Origin: Geojedonia litorea
GTDB lineage: Bacteria; Bacteroidota; Bacteroidia; Flavobacteriales; Flavobacteriaceae
Direction: 5' to 3'
Assembly: GCF_042654525.1 (NCBI RefSeq)
Contig: NZ_JBHSGP010000014.1
Span: 496,001-560,000, forward strand
DNA: 64,000 bases
The notes below the pieces were generated by a model. That model made no database searches and had not been told where the DNA came from. It saw nothing but the letters and a program-made list of their open reading frames with translations. Position 1 is the stretch's first letter. Each line of letters begins with the position of its first letter. The position numbers were made by a program, and so were the translations under genes. Positions 27,051 to 36,193 of this stretch are shown piece after piece.

Positions 27051-27058
27051 TATTTTTG
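27051..27058 (+). promoter_or_regulatory. -7 box of thiL, possible leaderless transcript
   Basis: TATTTTTG matches TAnnTTTG and ends 4 nt before the thiL ATG at 27063. With the usual 4-7 nt distance to the start site, the message would begin at or next to the start codon. No clear TTG at -33. Confidence 0.45.
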
Positions 27059-27062
27059 CCAA

Positions 27063-28115
27063 ATGATAGAAGATAAAAATCAGTCGCGTACATCATTAAG
27101 TGATTTAGGCGAGTTTGGACTCATTGAACATTTAACCAAGAATTTTACAATCAAGCAATCTTCAACAATTAAAGGGGTTGGAGATGATGCCGCCATCTTA
27201 AATTTTAAATCAAAACACATTGTTGTCACCACCGATTTACTGGTGGAAAATGTTCATTTTGATTTAAGCTATATGCCACTTAAACACCTAGGCTACAAAG
27301 CTATTATGGTTAACCTTTCTGATGTTTACGCCATGAACGCAACCGCCACCCAGGTAACAGTATCTATTGCATTGTCTAATAGGTTTCCACTGGAAGCAAT
27401 TGAAGAATTGTATGCTGGCATTGAAACTGCATCACAAATTTATAATGTAGATATTGTTGGAGGCGATACTACATCGTCAACTAAAGGATTAATTATATCG
27501 GTTACGGCTATTGGAGAAATTGACTCTAATGATATTGTTTATAGAAATGGCGCCAAACCTAATGATCTTTTGGTGGTCACTGGTGATTTAGGGGCAGCTT
27601 ATATGGGTTTACAAGTTTTAGAACGGGAAAAAGAAGTGTTTAAAGTAAATCCTAATAATCAACCAGATTTAGATGCCTACACATATATTATTGAACGGCA
27701 ATTAAAGCCTGAAGCCCGTAAAGACATTGTTAAACTTTTAAAAGATTTGAATGTTAAGCCAACGTCAATGATTGATATTAGTGACGGACTATCATCAGAA
27801 ATCATTCATATTTGTAAACAAAGTAATGTAGGTGTTGAGCTCTATGAAAATAAAATACCTTTAGACCCTCAAGTGATTTCAACCTGTGAAGAATTTAACA
27901 TTGACAGCACAACTATTGCTCTTAATGGTGGTGAAGACTATGAATTGTTAATGACTATTTCTCAAGAAGACTTCCCAAAAATAAAAGGCAACCCTAACTT
28001 GACAGTTATTGGATATATGACTGAAAAAGAAAAAGGAATGCATTTGGTAACCCGTGGAGAAACACTAATTCCATTAATAGCTAAAGGTTGGAATGCTCTT
28101 AACGATCAAGAATAA
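27063..28115 (+). CDS. thiL: Thiamine-monophosphate kinase ThiL
   Basis: The 350-aa protein phosphorylates thiamine monophosphate to thiamine diphosphate. It is a PurM-like ATPase: GEFGLIEHLTKNF, GVGDDAAIL (metal/ATP site), VTTDLLVENVHFDLSY, MVNLSDVYAMNATATQ, GGDTTSS and MIDISDGLSSEI, in the family order. The start at 27063 gives the normal flavobacterial N-terminus MIEDKNQSRTSLSDLGEF. No other thi genes are nearby. The 3' end overlaps the minus-strand zinc-ribbon gene at 28099 by 17 bp in convergent orientation. Confidence 0.96.
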   Translation: MIEDKNQSRTSLSDLGEFGLIEHLTKNFTIKQSSTIKGVGDDAAILNFKSKHIVVTTDLLVENVHFDLSYMPLKHLGYKAIMVNLSDVYAMNATATQVTVSIALSNRFPLEAIEELYAGIETASQIYNVDIVGGDTTSSTKGLIISVTAIGEIDSNDIVYRNGAKPNDLLVVTGDLGAAYMGLQVLEREKEVFKVNPNNQPDLDAYTYIIERQLKPEARKDIVKLLKDLNVKPTSMIDISDGLSSEIIHICKQSNVGVELYENKIPLDPQVISTCEEFNIDSTTIALNGGEDYELLMTISQEDFPKIKGNPNLTVIGYMTEKEKGMHLVTRGETLIPLIAKGWNALNDQE

Positions 28116-28329
28116 TATTTGATGCTTTTCTAAGTCGTCGTTTTGTATAAATCTGTTCTAAAACTGAATTAATCTCCTTATATTTTGGAGTTAACGGGGT
28201 CAGTTTTCCTTTTCCATTTGTAGTCATTTGGAAATCACAATGCTGGCACTTATACTCTTTTACATGACGTGTAACTTCTTTAGAGACTACAAGCTCATGT
28301 CCAAACATTGAACAATACATTTTTTTCAC
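28099..28329 (-). CDS. Small zinc-ribbon-like protein (paralogue 2 of 3)
   Basis: The 76-aa protein reads MYCSMFGHELVVSKEVTRHV then YKCQHCDFQMTTNGKGKLTP, giving a C-x3-GH and C-x2-C zinc-site pattern. The tail KYKEINSVLEQIYTKRRLRK is nearly the same as in the neighbour at 28403. The two are clear tandem paralogues, 73 nt apart. The stop codon region overlaps the end of thiL by 17 bp. No function is known to me; nucleic-acid or protein binding is a guess. Confidence 0.72.
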   Translation of the reverse strand: MKKMYCSMFGHELVVSKEVTRHVKEYKCQHCDFQMTTNGKGKLTPLTPKYKEINSVLEQIYTKRRLRKASNIILDR

Positions 28330-28402
28330 GCTATTAATTTATTTAATTATAAAAGGGGGATTTAAATATATGAAAATGGCGCGAACCTAATATACTTTAA
28401 GA

Positions 28403-28666
28403 TTAATATATCGATGAACTGAAGGTTTTCTCCTTTAAACGTAACATGCGTCTGGTATAAATTTCTTCCAAGATTGAATTAATCTCTTTAAACTTGGGAG
28501 TTAACTCGGTTAAATGCCCATTACTGTTTGTTGTAAGTTGTTTTCTACAGCATTTACAGGTATACTCCTTAACATGAGAAGTCACTTTCTTTGACACTTC
28601 ATACTTGTGTCCAATAATATCACAGATAATTTTCAGTGAATTTTGCTGATTAGTAGAGTTTTTCAT
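28403..28666 (-). CDS. Small zinc-ribbon-like protein (paralogue 3 of 3)
   Basis: The 87-aa protein has LKIICDIIGHKYEVSKKVTS, then VKEYTCKCCRKQLTTNSNGH and the tail FKEINSILEEIYTRRMLRLK. It shares with the preceding paralogue the order C-x3-GH, VTxHVKEYxC, C-x2-C, LTTN and the helical tail. An N-terminal extension of ten residues (MKNSTNQQNS) sets it apart. The three paralogues on either side of thiL are probably products of local duplication. Confidence 0.72.
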   Translation of the reverse strand: MKNSTNQQNSLKIICDIIGHKYEVSKKVTSHVKEYTCKCCRKQLTTNSNGHLTELTPKFKEINSILEEIYTRRMLRLKEKTFSSSIY

Positions 28667-28726
28667 ATTCGGTAGATTTGGGACTTCTAACTTACTAAAA
28701 ATTACACAAATAAACGTTTATAAGCA

Positions 28727-29503
28727 CTATTTTTCGATGAAATGCATAATTGTGTAAGTTATTTCTTCTTTGTTTTCTATAAAACTCATGTGCCCATCTT
28801 CAAATTCTACTAATTCGATAGTTGTGTCTTTAGTTTGTTTTATTAGTGAATCATATTCTAAAACAGGATCTTTACGTCCAAGTATTAACATTTTTTTTAA
28901 CGGCAATTTTTGAAAAAGCTCCACTCTGTTTTTTCTGATTTTCATCCCTTCGAGGGCAGCAACAATTCCTTGCACAGACATTTTTAGTGCTTCTTCCTTT
29001 AATTCTTTAATCTGTTCAGAAAATAGTATTCGATTTTTAGGTCTAAATAAATTTGAAATAGCAATTCGAATAAAACTTTTGTGGTTTTGTTTCACTGCAG
29101 CTATGGCTCTATCCCTACTTTTTTGTTTTTCAAGAGTATCATTTAAAGCAGTTGAGTTCATAAGGCACAAACCATTTAAACTATTTGGAAAAAGCTCCGC
29201 AAAAGCGAGTGCCACATAGCCACCCATAGAATGGCCTATTATGATACTCTGTTTTAATTTCAAGTGATTTAAAACATAATGAACCTGCTCTGCCATATCT
29301 TCCATGGTGTGAATATAGCCTAGGCAGCCTGTTTGTCCATGACCTAACAAATCAATACAAACCACCTTGTGCTTTTTGGCTAAATTTAATACTAACTCAG
29401 CCCAAATACCGCTGTGTTCTAAAAACCCATGTAAAAGGACCACTGGCTGACCTTGACCACTTTCTGTATAAAAAACAGGGATGTTTTTGTAATGTAGAAC
29501 CAT
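28727..29503 (-). CDS. Alpha/beta hydrolase
   Basis: The 258-aa protein has the alpha/beta-hydrolase fold: an oxyanion region VVLLHGFLEHSGIW near residues 22-35, the nucleophile elbow IIGHSMGGYVAL with the catalytic Ser, and the final His in FEDGHMSFIENKEE. Catalytic Asp is probably in LGRKDPVL. Substrate cannot be told; esterase or peptidase-like activities are common. It is a single gene diverging from brnQ. Confidence 0.88.
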   Translation of the reverse strand: MVLHYKNIPVFYTESGQGQPVVLLHGFLEHSGIWAELVLNLAKKHKVVCIDLLGHGQTGCLGYIHTMEDMAEQVHYVLNHLKLKQSIIIGHSMGGYVALAFAELFPNSLNGLCLMNSTALNDTLEKQKSRDRAIAAVKQNHKSFIRIAISNLFRPKNRILFSEQIKELKEEALKMSVQGIVAALEGMKIRKNRVELFQKLPLKKMLILGRKDPVLEYDSLIKQTKDTTIELVEFEDGHMSFIENKEEITYTIMHFIEK

Positions 29504-29574
29504 TTTTTAGTTTATCTTGGACAAAGATATTAATCACAATGGGCAAACCATATGATCACGATTATATTTAATTC

Positions 29575-30855
29575 ATGAAATTTACCAAACACGTCTTTAT
29601 TTATGGGTTTGCCATATTTGCTGCTTTTTTTGGTGCTGGCAATCTTATTTTACCTCCTCAATTAGGATTTAATTCCGGGCCTGATTGGTGGCTAGTTGCC
29701 CTTGGTTTTTTAATTTCTGCTGCGGTCATTCCCTTACTTGCGCTCTTCGGTCATGCAAAATTGCAAGGCACCATGTTAGATTTTGGCAACAAAGTATCCC
29801 CATTATTTAGTTTCCTATTTTCTCTATGTGTATATATTATTGCCATTGCACTCCCTTGTCCAAGAACAGCAGCTGTAACCCATGAGATGGCTATTGCTCC
29901 CTTTTTTAATTTAAGTTCATTGGAGACTAGTAGTATTTACTTTGGATTAGCCTTTATTTTTGTTATTAATAGAAATAAAGTTTTAGATATTTTAGGCAAG
30001 TATTTAACCCCAATAATTGTTCTCATTTTATTGTATATCATTTTTATAGCATTTGTTTTTCCCCCAATAGATGTCATGAACCAATCGATTATTAAAACTC
30101 CTTTAGTAGGTGGTTTTCTAGAAGGCTATCAAACTTATGATGCTCTTGCCGGGCTTTTAACTGGAGGAATTCTAGTGATTTCAGTGAAGAATTTAAACCT
30201 TGATCTGTCCTTTACCGAAAGGAAACAAATGATTGCGAAATCAGGTTTTATTGCCATGTTTGGACTATTTATAATTTACGTAGGGTTAATCGCTACCGGT
30301 GCCATGTTTAATACTCAATTTCCTGCTGACATTTCAAGGACAGCCCTCCTTACTGGATTATCAACCAAAACCTTGGGGAGTTTGGGTACAACAGGTTTAA
30401 GTGTTTTAGTTTCTTTGGCATGTTTTACAACTGCCGTAGGAATCATTGTTGGAACAGCAGACTTTTTCCAAGGACTTTTTAAGTCTAAAACGGCCTATTT
30501 AATTACTGCCATAGTCTGTTGTGTTCTCGGAGTTTTAATAGGACAATTCAATGTTGGATATATCATCAATGTGGCATTACCTGCCTTGATGTTTATTTAT
30601 CCTCTAACCATCACCTTAATTTTACTCAACGTACTTCCTGATAAGTTCGCAACTCAACTGGTATTTAGAATGGTAGTTTTAACCACTTTTATCTTTAGTA
30701 TTCCAGATTTTTTAAAATTTCTAATTCCAGTCGAACATCTTCAGTTTTTAATAGACACAATACCTTTTGCTAATCAAAGCCTTGGATGGGTTTTACCTGC
30801 TTTACTCGTTTTTATTTTAAGTAATGTAGTTGAAAAATTAGTTGTTAAAAGGTAA
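29575..30855 (+). CDS. brnQ: Branched-chain amino acid:cation symporter BrnQ
   Basis: The 426-aa membrane protein has about twelve hydrophobic helices and the N-terminal BrnQ signature FAAFFGAGNLILPPQLGF near residues 15-32. Other family segments are GGFLEGYQTYDALAGL and ALLTGLSTKTLGSLGTTGLS. BrnQ carriers take up leucine, isoleucine and valine with sodium or protons across the cytoplasmic membrane. Length is normal. It lies between a hydrolase and an aminopeptidase P; the latter could supply peptides-derived amino acids, but this link is only positional. Confidence 0.93.
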   Translation: MKFTKHVFIYGFAIFAAFFGAGNLILPPQLGFNSGPDWWLVALGFLISAAVIPLLALFGHAKLQGTMLDFGNKVSPLFSFLFSLCVYIIAIALPCPRTAAVTHEMAIAPFFNLSSLETSSIYFGLAFIFVINRNKVLDILGKYLTPIIVLILLYIIFIAFVFPPIDVMNQSIIKTPLVGGFLEGYQTYDALAGLLTGGILVISVKNLNLDLSFTERKQMIAKSGFIAMFGLFIIYVGLIATGAMFNTQFPADISRTALLTGLSTKTLGSLGTTGLSVLVSLACFTTAVGIIVGTADFFQGLFKSKTAYLITAIVCCVLGVLIGQFNVGYIINVALPALMFIYPLTITLILLNVLPDKFATQLVFRMVVLTTFIFSIPDFLKFLIPVEHLQFLIDTIPFANQSLGWVLPALLVFILSNVVEKLVVKR

Positions 30856-30869
30856 TTTACAAACTGCCC

Positions 30870-32159
30870 TTAATTCATTAAATCCTCAATCTCTTCTACT
30901 TCAATTGGGATGTTTTTCATTAAATTAAAAGGTTCTCCTTTTTCCTGAATAACCACATCATCTTCTAAACGAATTCCGAACCCTTCGTCTGGAATATAAA
31001 TTCCCGGTTCGACAGTAAACACCATATTGGGCTGCATTGGTTCTGTTAAAATTCCATAGTCGTGAGTATCTAAACCTATGTGATGTGAAGTACCGTGCAT
31101 AAAGTATTTTTTATACGCTGGCCAGTCTTTATTCTCGTTTTGAACATCGGCCTTATCCAATAATCCAAGTCCTAATAACTCCGATGTCATAAGCTTCCCT
31201 ACCTCAACATGATAGGCTTCCCAAAGTGTTCCTGGAACAAGCATTTTTGTGGCTTCATTTTTTACACGATTTACAGCATTGTAAACTTGTTTTTGTCTAT
31301 CGGTATATCGCCCAGATACCGGAATCGTTCTCGTCAAATCACTAGAGTAATTTGCATACTCGGCGGCAACATCCAATAAAATCAAATCACTGGCTTGGCA
31401 CTGCTGATTGTTTTGAACATAATGAAGTACATTGGCGTTATTCCCAGAAGCAATAATTGGTGTATAAGCAAACCCTTTAGATCGGTTTCTCAAAAACTCG
31501 TGCATCAATTCAGCCTCTATTTCATATTCCCAAACCCCTGGTTTCACAAAATTTAAAAGTCGTCTGAATCCTTTTTCTGTAATATTACAAGCCTCTTGCA
31601 TGAGTGCTATTTCAATTGGATCCTTAACTGAACGCAGTCTCTGTAAAATAGGATTACTTTTGGCAACATTATGTGCTGGATATTTATCTTTTAGCCATTT
31701 TGTAAAACGATCTTCACGAGTTTCAGTTTCTACAGATGCACGATAATGTTCGTTGGTATTTATATAAACGGTATCGCATTGCGTCATCAGTTCGAACATA
31801 ATCTTCTCCATATCCTTCAACCAATACACTGTTTTTATTCCGGATGTTTCAAATGCAGCTTCCTTTGTTAACTTTTCACCTTCCCAAACTGCAATATGGT
31901 CATTGGTCTCCTTTAGAAACAATAGTTCGCGGTGTTTCTCTTTTGGGCAATCTGGAAACAAAACCAAAATACTTTCTTCCTGATCAACACCACTTAAATA
32001 AAAAATATCACGGTGTTGTTGAAATGGCATAGTACTATCTGCGCTAATGGGGTAAATATCATTAGAATTAAAAACCGCTAAACTGTTTGGCTTCATTTGA
32101 GCACAAAAATTTTTACGATTTTTTACAAAAAGTTGATTGTTTATAGGGTGGTATTTCAT
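30870..32159 (-). CDS. Aminopeptidase P (Xaa-Pro aminopeptidase, M24B)
   Basis: The 429-aa protein has the aminopeptidase P N-terminal domain (RDIFYLSGVDQEESILVLFP) and the pita-bread M24 catalytic domain. Metal ligands are visible in LLDVAAEYANYSSDLTRTIP, HGTSHHIGLDTHDYG, FTVEPGIYIPDEG and GIRLEDDVVI. It cleaves N-terminal residues preceding proline. No signal peptide, so cytoplasmic. It converges with brnQ (14 nt between stops). Confidence 0.94.
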   Translation of the reverse strand: MKYHPINNQLFVKNRKNFCAQMKPNSLAVFNSNDIYPISADSTMPFQQHRDIFYLSGVDQEESILVLFPDCPKEKHRELLFLKETNDHIAVWEGEKLTKEAAFETSGIKTVYWLKDMEKIMFELMTQCDTVYINTNEHYRASVETETREDRFTKWLKDKYPAHNVAKSNPILQRLRSVKDPIEIALMQEACNITEKGFRRLLNFVKPGVWEYEIEAELMHEFLRNRSKGFAYTPIIASGNNANVLHYVQNNQQCQASDLILLDVAAEYANYSSDLTRTIPVSGRYTDRQKQVYNAVNRVKNEATKMLVPGTLWEAYHVEVGKLMTSELLGLGLLDKADVQNENKDWPAYKKYFMHGTSHHIGLDTHDYGILTEPMQPNMVFTVEPGIYIPDEGFGIRLEDDVVIQEKGEPFNLMKNIPIEVEEIEDLMN

Positions 32160-32306
32160 GTTGATTTATTTAATGATTTCAAAAGTACATATTTCGTTTG
32201 TGGTAACGAAAAAGACCTCAACTTTTCTCTTTCTGTTAAACTTTCTGGGAATATTTTGTGGCTTATGATTTAATAATTAATTTTCGCTAAATAAAATCCA
32301 TCAATT

Positions 32307-35150
32307 ATGAAGTTTACAAAACTACTCTTCCTTGCTTTTTCTTTCGTTTCTTTTATAAGTTTTGGCCAACAGCCAGCAACCTCATCTTCTACGGTAGAAG
32401 CCGCGTTACAACAAAAAGCCCAACTTGAAAAGACATCCTTAGTAAAAAATGTCCCTTTTGAAAATATTGGTCCAAGTATTATGAGTGGTCGTGTAGTTGA
32501 TTTGGCCGTGAATCCTGAACATCCAAATGAATTCTACGCAGCCTATGCTTCTGGTGGCGTTTGGCATACAGTAAATAATGGAACAACTTTTTCTCCAATT
32601 TTGGACAATTCTCAAACTCAAAACGTAGGTGACATTGCCGTGGATTGGAAAACAAGAACCATTTGGGTAGGTACTGGTGAAAATAATGCTTCACGGTCAA
32701 GCTATGCAGGTATCGGGATTTTGAAATCTTCAGATAATGGAAAAACCTGGCAGAATGTCGGCCTTAAAGATTCGCATCACATTGGTAGAATTTTAATCAA
32801 TCCAAATAATCCAGACGAGGTAACTGTTGGTGTTACAGGCCATCTGTACTCACCTAATAACGAGCGTGGCGTTTACAAAACTCTTGATGGTGGAAAAACA
32901 TGGACTCAAACACTATTTGTTGATGATATGAGTGGAATTATCGACTTACAACATGCCCCCAATAATTACGATATCATGTTTGCCGCATCATGGACAAAAG
33001 ACCGAAAAGCCTGGAATTTTGACGGTAGCGGTAATAATTCTGCCATCTATAAAAGTACAGATGCTGGACAAACATGGACAAAAGTTTCTACTGAAAAAAG
33101 CGGATTTCCAACAGGAGTTGGCGTAGGTAGAATTGGGTTGGCCATTTATGATGATGCAACCGTCTATGCCATTCACGATAGTCAATTTAGACGTCCTGAT
33201 GAGGCTAAATCATATACATCACCAGGACTAACAAAGGAAGATTTTAAAACCATGAGTGTTGATGCGTTTTTAAAACTAGAAGACAAAAATCTAAATGAAT
33301 ATTTAAAAACGAATGGATTTCAGGAAAAATATCGCTCCGAAAGTGTTAAGCAAATGGTGAGAAGCGGAAATGTAAAACCAATTGATCTCGCCAAATATCT
33401 TGAAGATGCCAACTCACTATTATTTGACACTCCAGTAATTGGGGCCGAAATTTATAAAAGTAAAGATGGTGGCTTAACCTGGAGCAAAACTCATGAAGGC
33501 TATTTAGATGATCTCTATTATAGTTACGGTTATTACTTCGGACATATTTATGTGGCTCCTAATAATGAAGATCATATATACACCTATGGGGTTCCCATTT
33601 TAAAATCTAAAGACGGCGGTAAAACATTTACGTCCATAGATGCTGAAAATGTTCATGCCGATCATCATGCTTTATGGATCAATCCCAAAAATCCCAACCA
33701 TCTAATCAATGGTAATGACGGCGGTGTTAATATTACTTATGATGACGGCGAAAATTGGATTAAAAACAACTCCCCTTCGGTCGGACAATTCTATGCCATA
33801 AATGTAGACAATGAAAAGCCGTACAACGTTTATGGTGGTTTACAAGATAATGGCGTTTGGGTTGGTGCACACAACTCAAGAGAAAATAAACGATGGGAGT
33901 CCAATGGTCAATACCCATGGAAGAGTATTATGGGAGGAGATGGTATGCAGGTGCAAATTGATAGCCGAAATTCAAACATTGTATACACCGGATTTCAATT
34001 TGGAATCTATTTTAGACTTAATTTAGAAACCCAAGAACGCGCCTTTATACAACCAAAACATCAATTAGGAGAAACCCCTTATCGCTTTAATTGGCAAACT
34101 CCTATTTTACTATCTCCTCACAATCAGGACATTCTGTATTTAGGAGGCAATAAGTTAATGCGCTCAATGAACCAAGGCTCCGATTGGACCGCAATTAGCG
34201 ACGACTTAACCAATGGCGGCAAAAAAGGAAATGTCGCTTATGGAACATTGACAACTATAAGTGAATCTCCTTTTCAATTTGGATTGATATATACTGGTAG
34301 CGATGATGGTTTAGTTTATGTCACCAAGAATTCTGGTGGTAGTTGGGAGAATATATCGAGCAGCCTCCCGAAAGATTTATGGGTTTCACGAGTAATTGCT
34401 TCACAGCATAAAAAGGAACGTGTTTATGTGACTTTAAACGGCTACCGCTGGGATGATTTTTCGGTGTATGCTTATATGAGCGATGATTATGGTAAAACCT
34501 GGAAGAATATTAGTTCAAATATTCCTGCCTCCCCTGTAAATGTTATTAAAGAAGACCCAAAAAATGAGCAAATACTATATTTAGGTACAGATAATGGCGC
34601 TTATGTTAGCTTTAATCAAGGTGAAACTTGGGAAGCCTTTGATAATGGATTTCCTGATGTAGCTATTCATGATATGGTGATACAACCAGAAGCCAAACAT
34701 TTACTTTTAGGTACTCACGGAAGAAGCATTTACAAAGCTGATATTGGTCCGTTGCAACAAATGACTGCTTCAAAAATGAACCAATCCGTAGTGCTTTTCA
34801 AAATTGAAAGTGTACGTCATTCTGGTCGTTGGGGAAGAGCATCTGGATCTTGGTCTCAAGCTTACCAACCTTCAACTTCAATATCATTTTACGCTAACGC
34901 TTCCGCAGAAAGATCCATAAAAATTCTTTCTGAAGACAATATCGAATTAAATAGTATTAAAGTAAATGCAGATAAAGGCTTTAATTATGTAGATTACGAT
35001 TTAACCATGACTGAATCGGGTAGAAAAGCGCTTTTAAAAGCTAACACAAGTATTGAAGTTAATAAAGCAGAAAATGGAAAGTATTATTTACCTAAAGGAA
35101 AGTATACTATATCAATAGGAAATGATAAAACAACTCTAGAAATAAAATAA
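32307..35150 (+). CDS. Large exported Asp-box / VPS10-like beta-propeller protein
   Basis: The 947-aa protein has a signal peptide (residues 1-20, ending SFGQ). At least eight Asp-box (BNR) repeats of the S-x-D-x-G-x-T-W type follow, for example KSSDNGKTWQNV, KTLDGGKTWTQT, KSTDAGQTWTKV, KSKDGGLTWSKT and SDDYGKTWKNI. These build one or two multi-bladed beta-propellers as in sortilin/VPS10 and sialidase-like proteins. Bacteroidota homologues are often called glycosyl hydrolase or sortilin-like, but catalytic residues are not visible to me. The C-terminal 120 residues are a beta domain without a clear T9SS sorting motif. Probably surface or periplasmic; function unknown. Confidence 0.8.
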   Translation: MKFTKLLFLAFSFVSFISFGQQPATSSSTVEAALQQKAQLEKTSLVKNVPFENIGPSIMSGRVVDLAVNPEHPNEFYAAYASGGVWHTVNNGTTFSPILDNSQTQNVGDIAVDWKTRTIWVGTGENNASRSSYAGIGILKSSDNGKTWQNVGLKDSHHIGRILINPNNPDEVTVGVTGHLYSPNNERGVYKTLDGGKTWTQTLFVDDMSGIIDLQHAPNNYDIMFAASWTKDRKAWNFDGSGNNSAIYKSTDAGQTWTKVSTEKSGFPTGVGVGRIGLAIYDDATVYAIHDSQFRRPDEAKSYTSPGLTKEDFKTMSVDAFLKLEDKNLNEYLKTNGFQEKYRSESVKQMVRSGNVKPIDLAKYLEDANSLLFDTPVIGAEIYKSKDGGLTWSKTHEGYLDDLYYSYGYYFGHIYVAPNNEDHIYTYGVPILKSKDGGKTFTSIDAENVHADHHALWINPKNPNHLINGNDGGVNITYDDGENWIKNNSPSVGQFYAINVDNEKPYNVYGGLQDNGVWVGAHNSRENKRWESNGQYPWKSIMGGDGMQVQIDSRNSNIVYTGFQFGIYFRLNLETQERAFIQPKHQLGETPYRFNWQTPILLSPHNQDILYLGGNKLMRSMNQGSDWTAISDDLTNGGKKGNVAYGTLTTISESPFQFGLIYTGSDDGLVYVTKNSGGSWENISSSLPKDLWVSRVIASQHKKERVYVTLNGYRWDDFSVYAYMSDDYGKTWKNISSNIPASPVNVIKEDPKNEQILYLGTDNGAYVSFNQGETWEAFDNGFPDVAIHDMVIQPEAKHLLLGTHGRSIYKADIGPLQQMTASKMNQSVVLFKIESVRHSGRWGRASGSWSQAYQPSTSISFYANASAERSIKILSEDNIELNSIKVNADKGFNYVDYDLTMTESGRKALLKANTSIEVNKAENGKYYLPKGKYTISIGNDKTTLEIK

Positions 35151-35196
35151 TTGACTATAAATAGCGTTTGTTTTAATGTTTCTAACCCCGAAATCT

Positions 35197-36054
35197 ATGA
35201 AAACAATAAGATTTGTAATTGCTGTTTTTACACTAATAGTTGTGTCATGTTCAGAGGATAAAGATGATAATCCTCAACCCAATTTAGTGATTAAGTTAAA
35301 ATTTGATACCTCTCAAGAGCGACTCAATAACCTTGGTCAACCGTCGACAGTTGCCAATGGCAATGCTGCACAATCTCCAATTGTAAATCGCATGAGCGCA
35401 AACTATATAGAATTTGCACCAACAGCCACAACACTATTAGGTCAGGGGGCGATTATTTTTAAAGGTCCCGAAACAACAGCTGGCGGGAGTAACGCCATTG
35501 ATTTTCAAAATGCGGTTTTCGCTGGCAACAACGAAACCTTTTTAACTGTCCCCTTAAGTAATATTGCTTCTGGCAATTATCAATGGGTACGTGTGTCCTT
35601 GGCATATCAAGAAGGCACCATAAATTTACTTGTAAATGGCACTGACATTTCTGGAACTCTAGGTAGTTTTGTGGGGTTTAACAATTATATCACTACTTTT
35701 AATTTAAACGGTAGCTCTATTGAGGTTAATGCGAATAAACTACAAGGGTTTTGGGCGTTCGAAGCTCTTGGCTTTACTTCTCAAGGTCAGGCTCCAGAGG
35801 GAGCAACTACAGTTCCTAACCCACTATTCGATACCTCACCTGTGCCTCAAGGTTCATGTGTGGTCACTGGGCAATTTGCAAACGGCTTAACTATTACAGG
35901 AAACGAAACTGAAGATGTTGTTATCACTTTATCCTTCTCTATCAACAATAGTTTTGAATGGACCGAAGTCAATGTAGATGGTAAATTTGAACCTGGTGCA
36001 GGCGAGCAAGTTGTTGATATGGGCTTGCGCGGATTAATACCCATTGCAAATTAA
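35197..36054 (+). CDS. Hypothetical lipoprotein
   Basis: Start chosen at 35197 (285 aa), where a lipobox signal begins: FTLIVVSC with acylated Cys18, then an acidic EDKDDN linker. An earlier Met at 35176 would disturb the signal peptide. The body is beta-rich with LVIKLKFDTSQERLNNLGQP near the N-terminus; two cysteines are visible. I recognise no named family, though lipoproteins like this are frequent in flavobacteria. It begins 46 nt after the large propeller protein, so the two may be cotranscribed and act together at the surface. Confidence 0.72.
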   Translation: MKTIRFVIAVFTLIVVSCSEDKDDNPQPNLVIKLKFDTSQERLNNLGQPSTVANGNAAQSPIVNRMSANYIEFAPTATTLLGQGAIIFKGPETTAGGSNAIDFQNAVFAGNNETFLTVPLSNIASGNYQWVRVSLAYQEGTINLLVNGTDISGTLGSFVGFNNYITTFNLNGSSIEVNANKLQGFWAFEALGFTSQGQAPEGATTVPNPLFDTSPVPQGSCVVTGQFANGLTITGNETEDVVITLSFSINNSFEWTEVNVDGKFEPGAGEQVVDMGLRGLIPIAN

Positions 36055-36135
36055 TCATCGGAAGGCTTACTTTTGTGAATCAATTTCAAGTTTCTAATTA
36101 AAATCATTCTAAATACAAATTTAGTTTCTTAAGAT

Positions 36136-36167
36136 TTTGTCTATAATCGTATTGTGGCGTACTTTTG
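36136..36167 (+). promoter_or_regulatory. Promoter of sdhCAB
   Basis: TTTG (36136-36139) is followed after 20 nt by TACTTTTG (36160-36167), fitting the Bacteroidota consensus. Transcription would begin about 20 nt before the sdhC ATG at 36194. Confidence 0.7.
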
Positions 36168-36193
36168 TATGATTCTTAACTAACTTTGAAAAA

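Noticed and set aside
26666..28666. Remnant prophage suggested by DUF1660-like small proteins
   Set aside because: No capsid, tail, integrase or lysis gene is nearby and the proteins flank a housekeeping gene.
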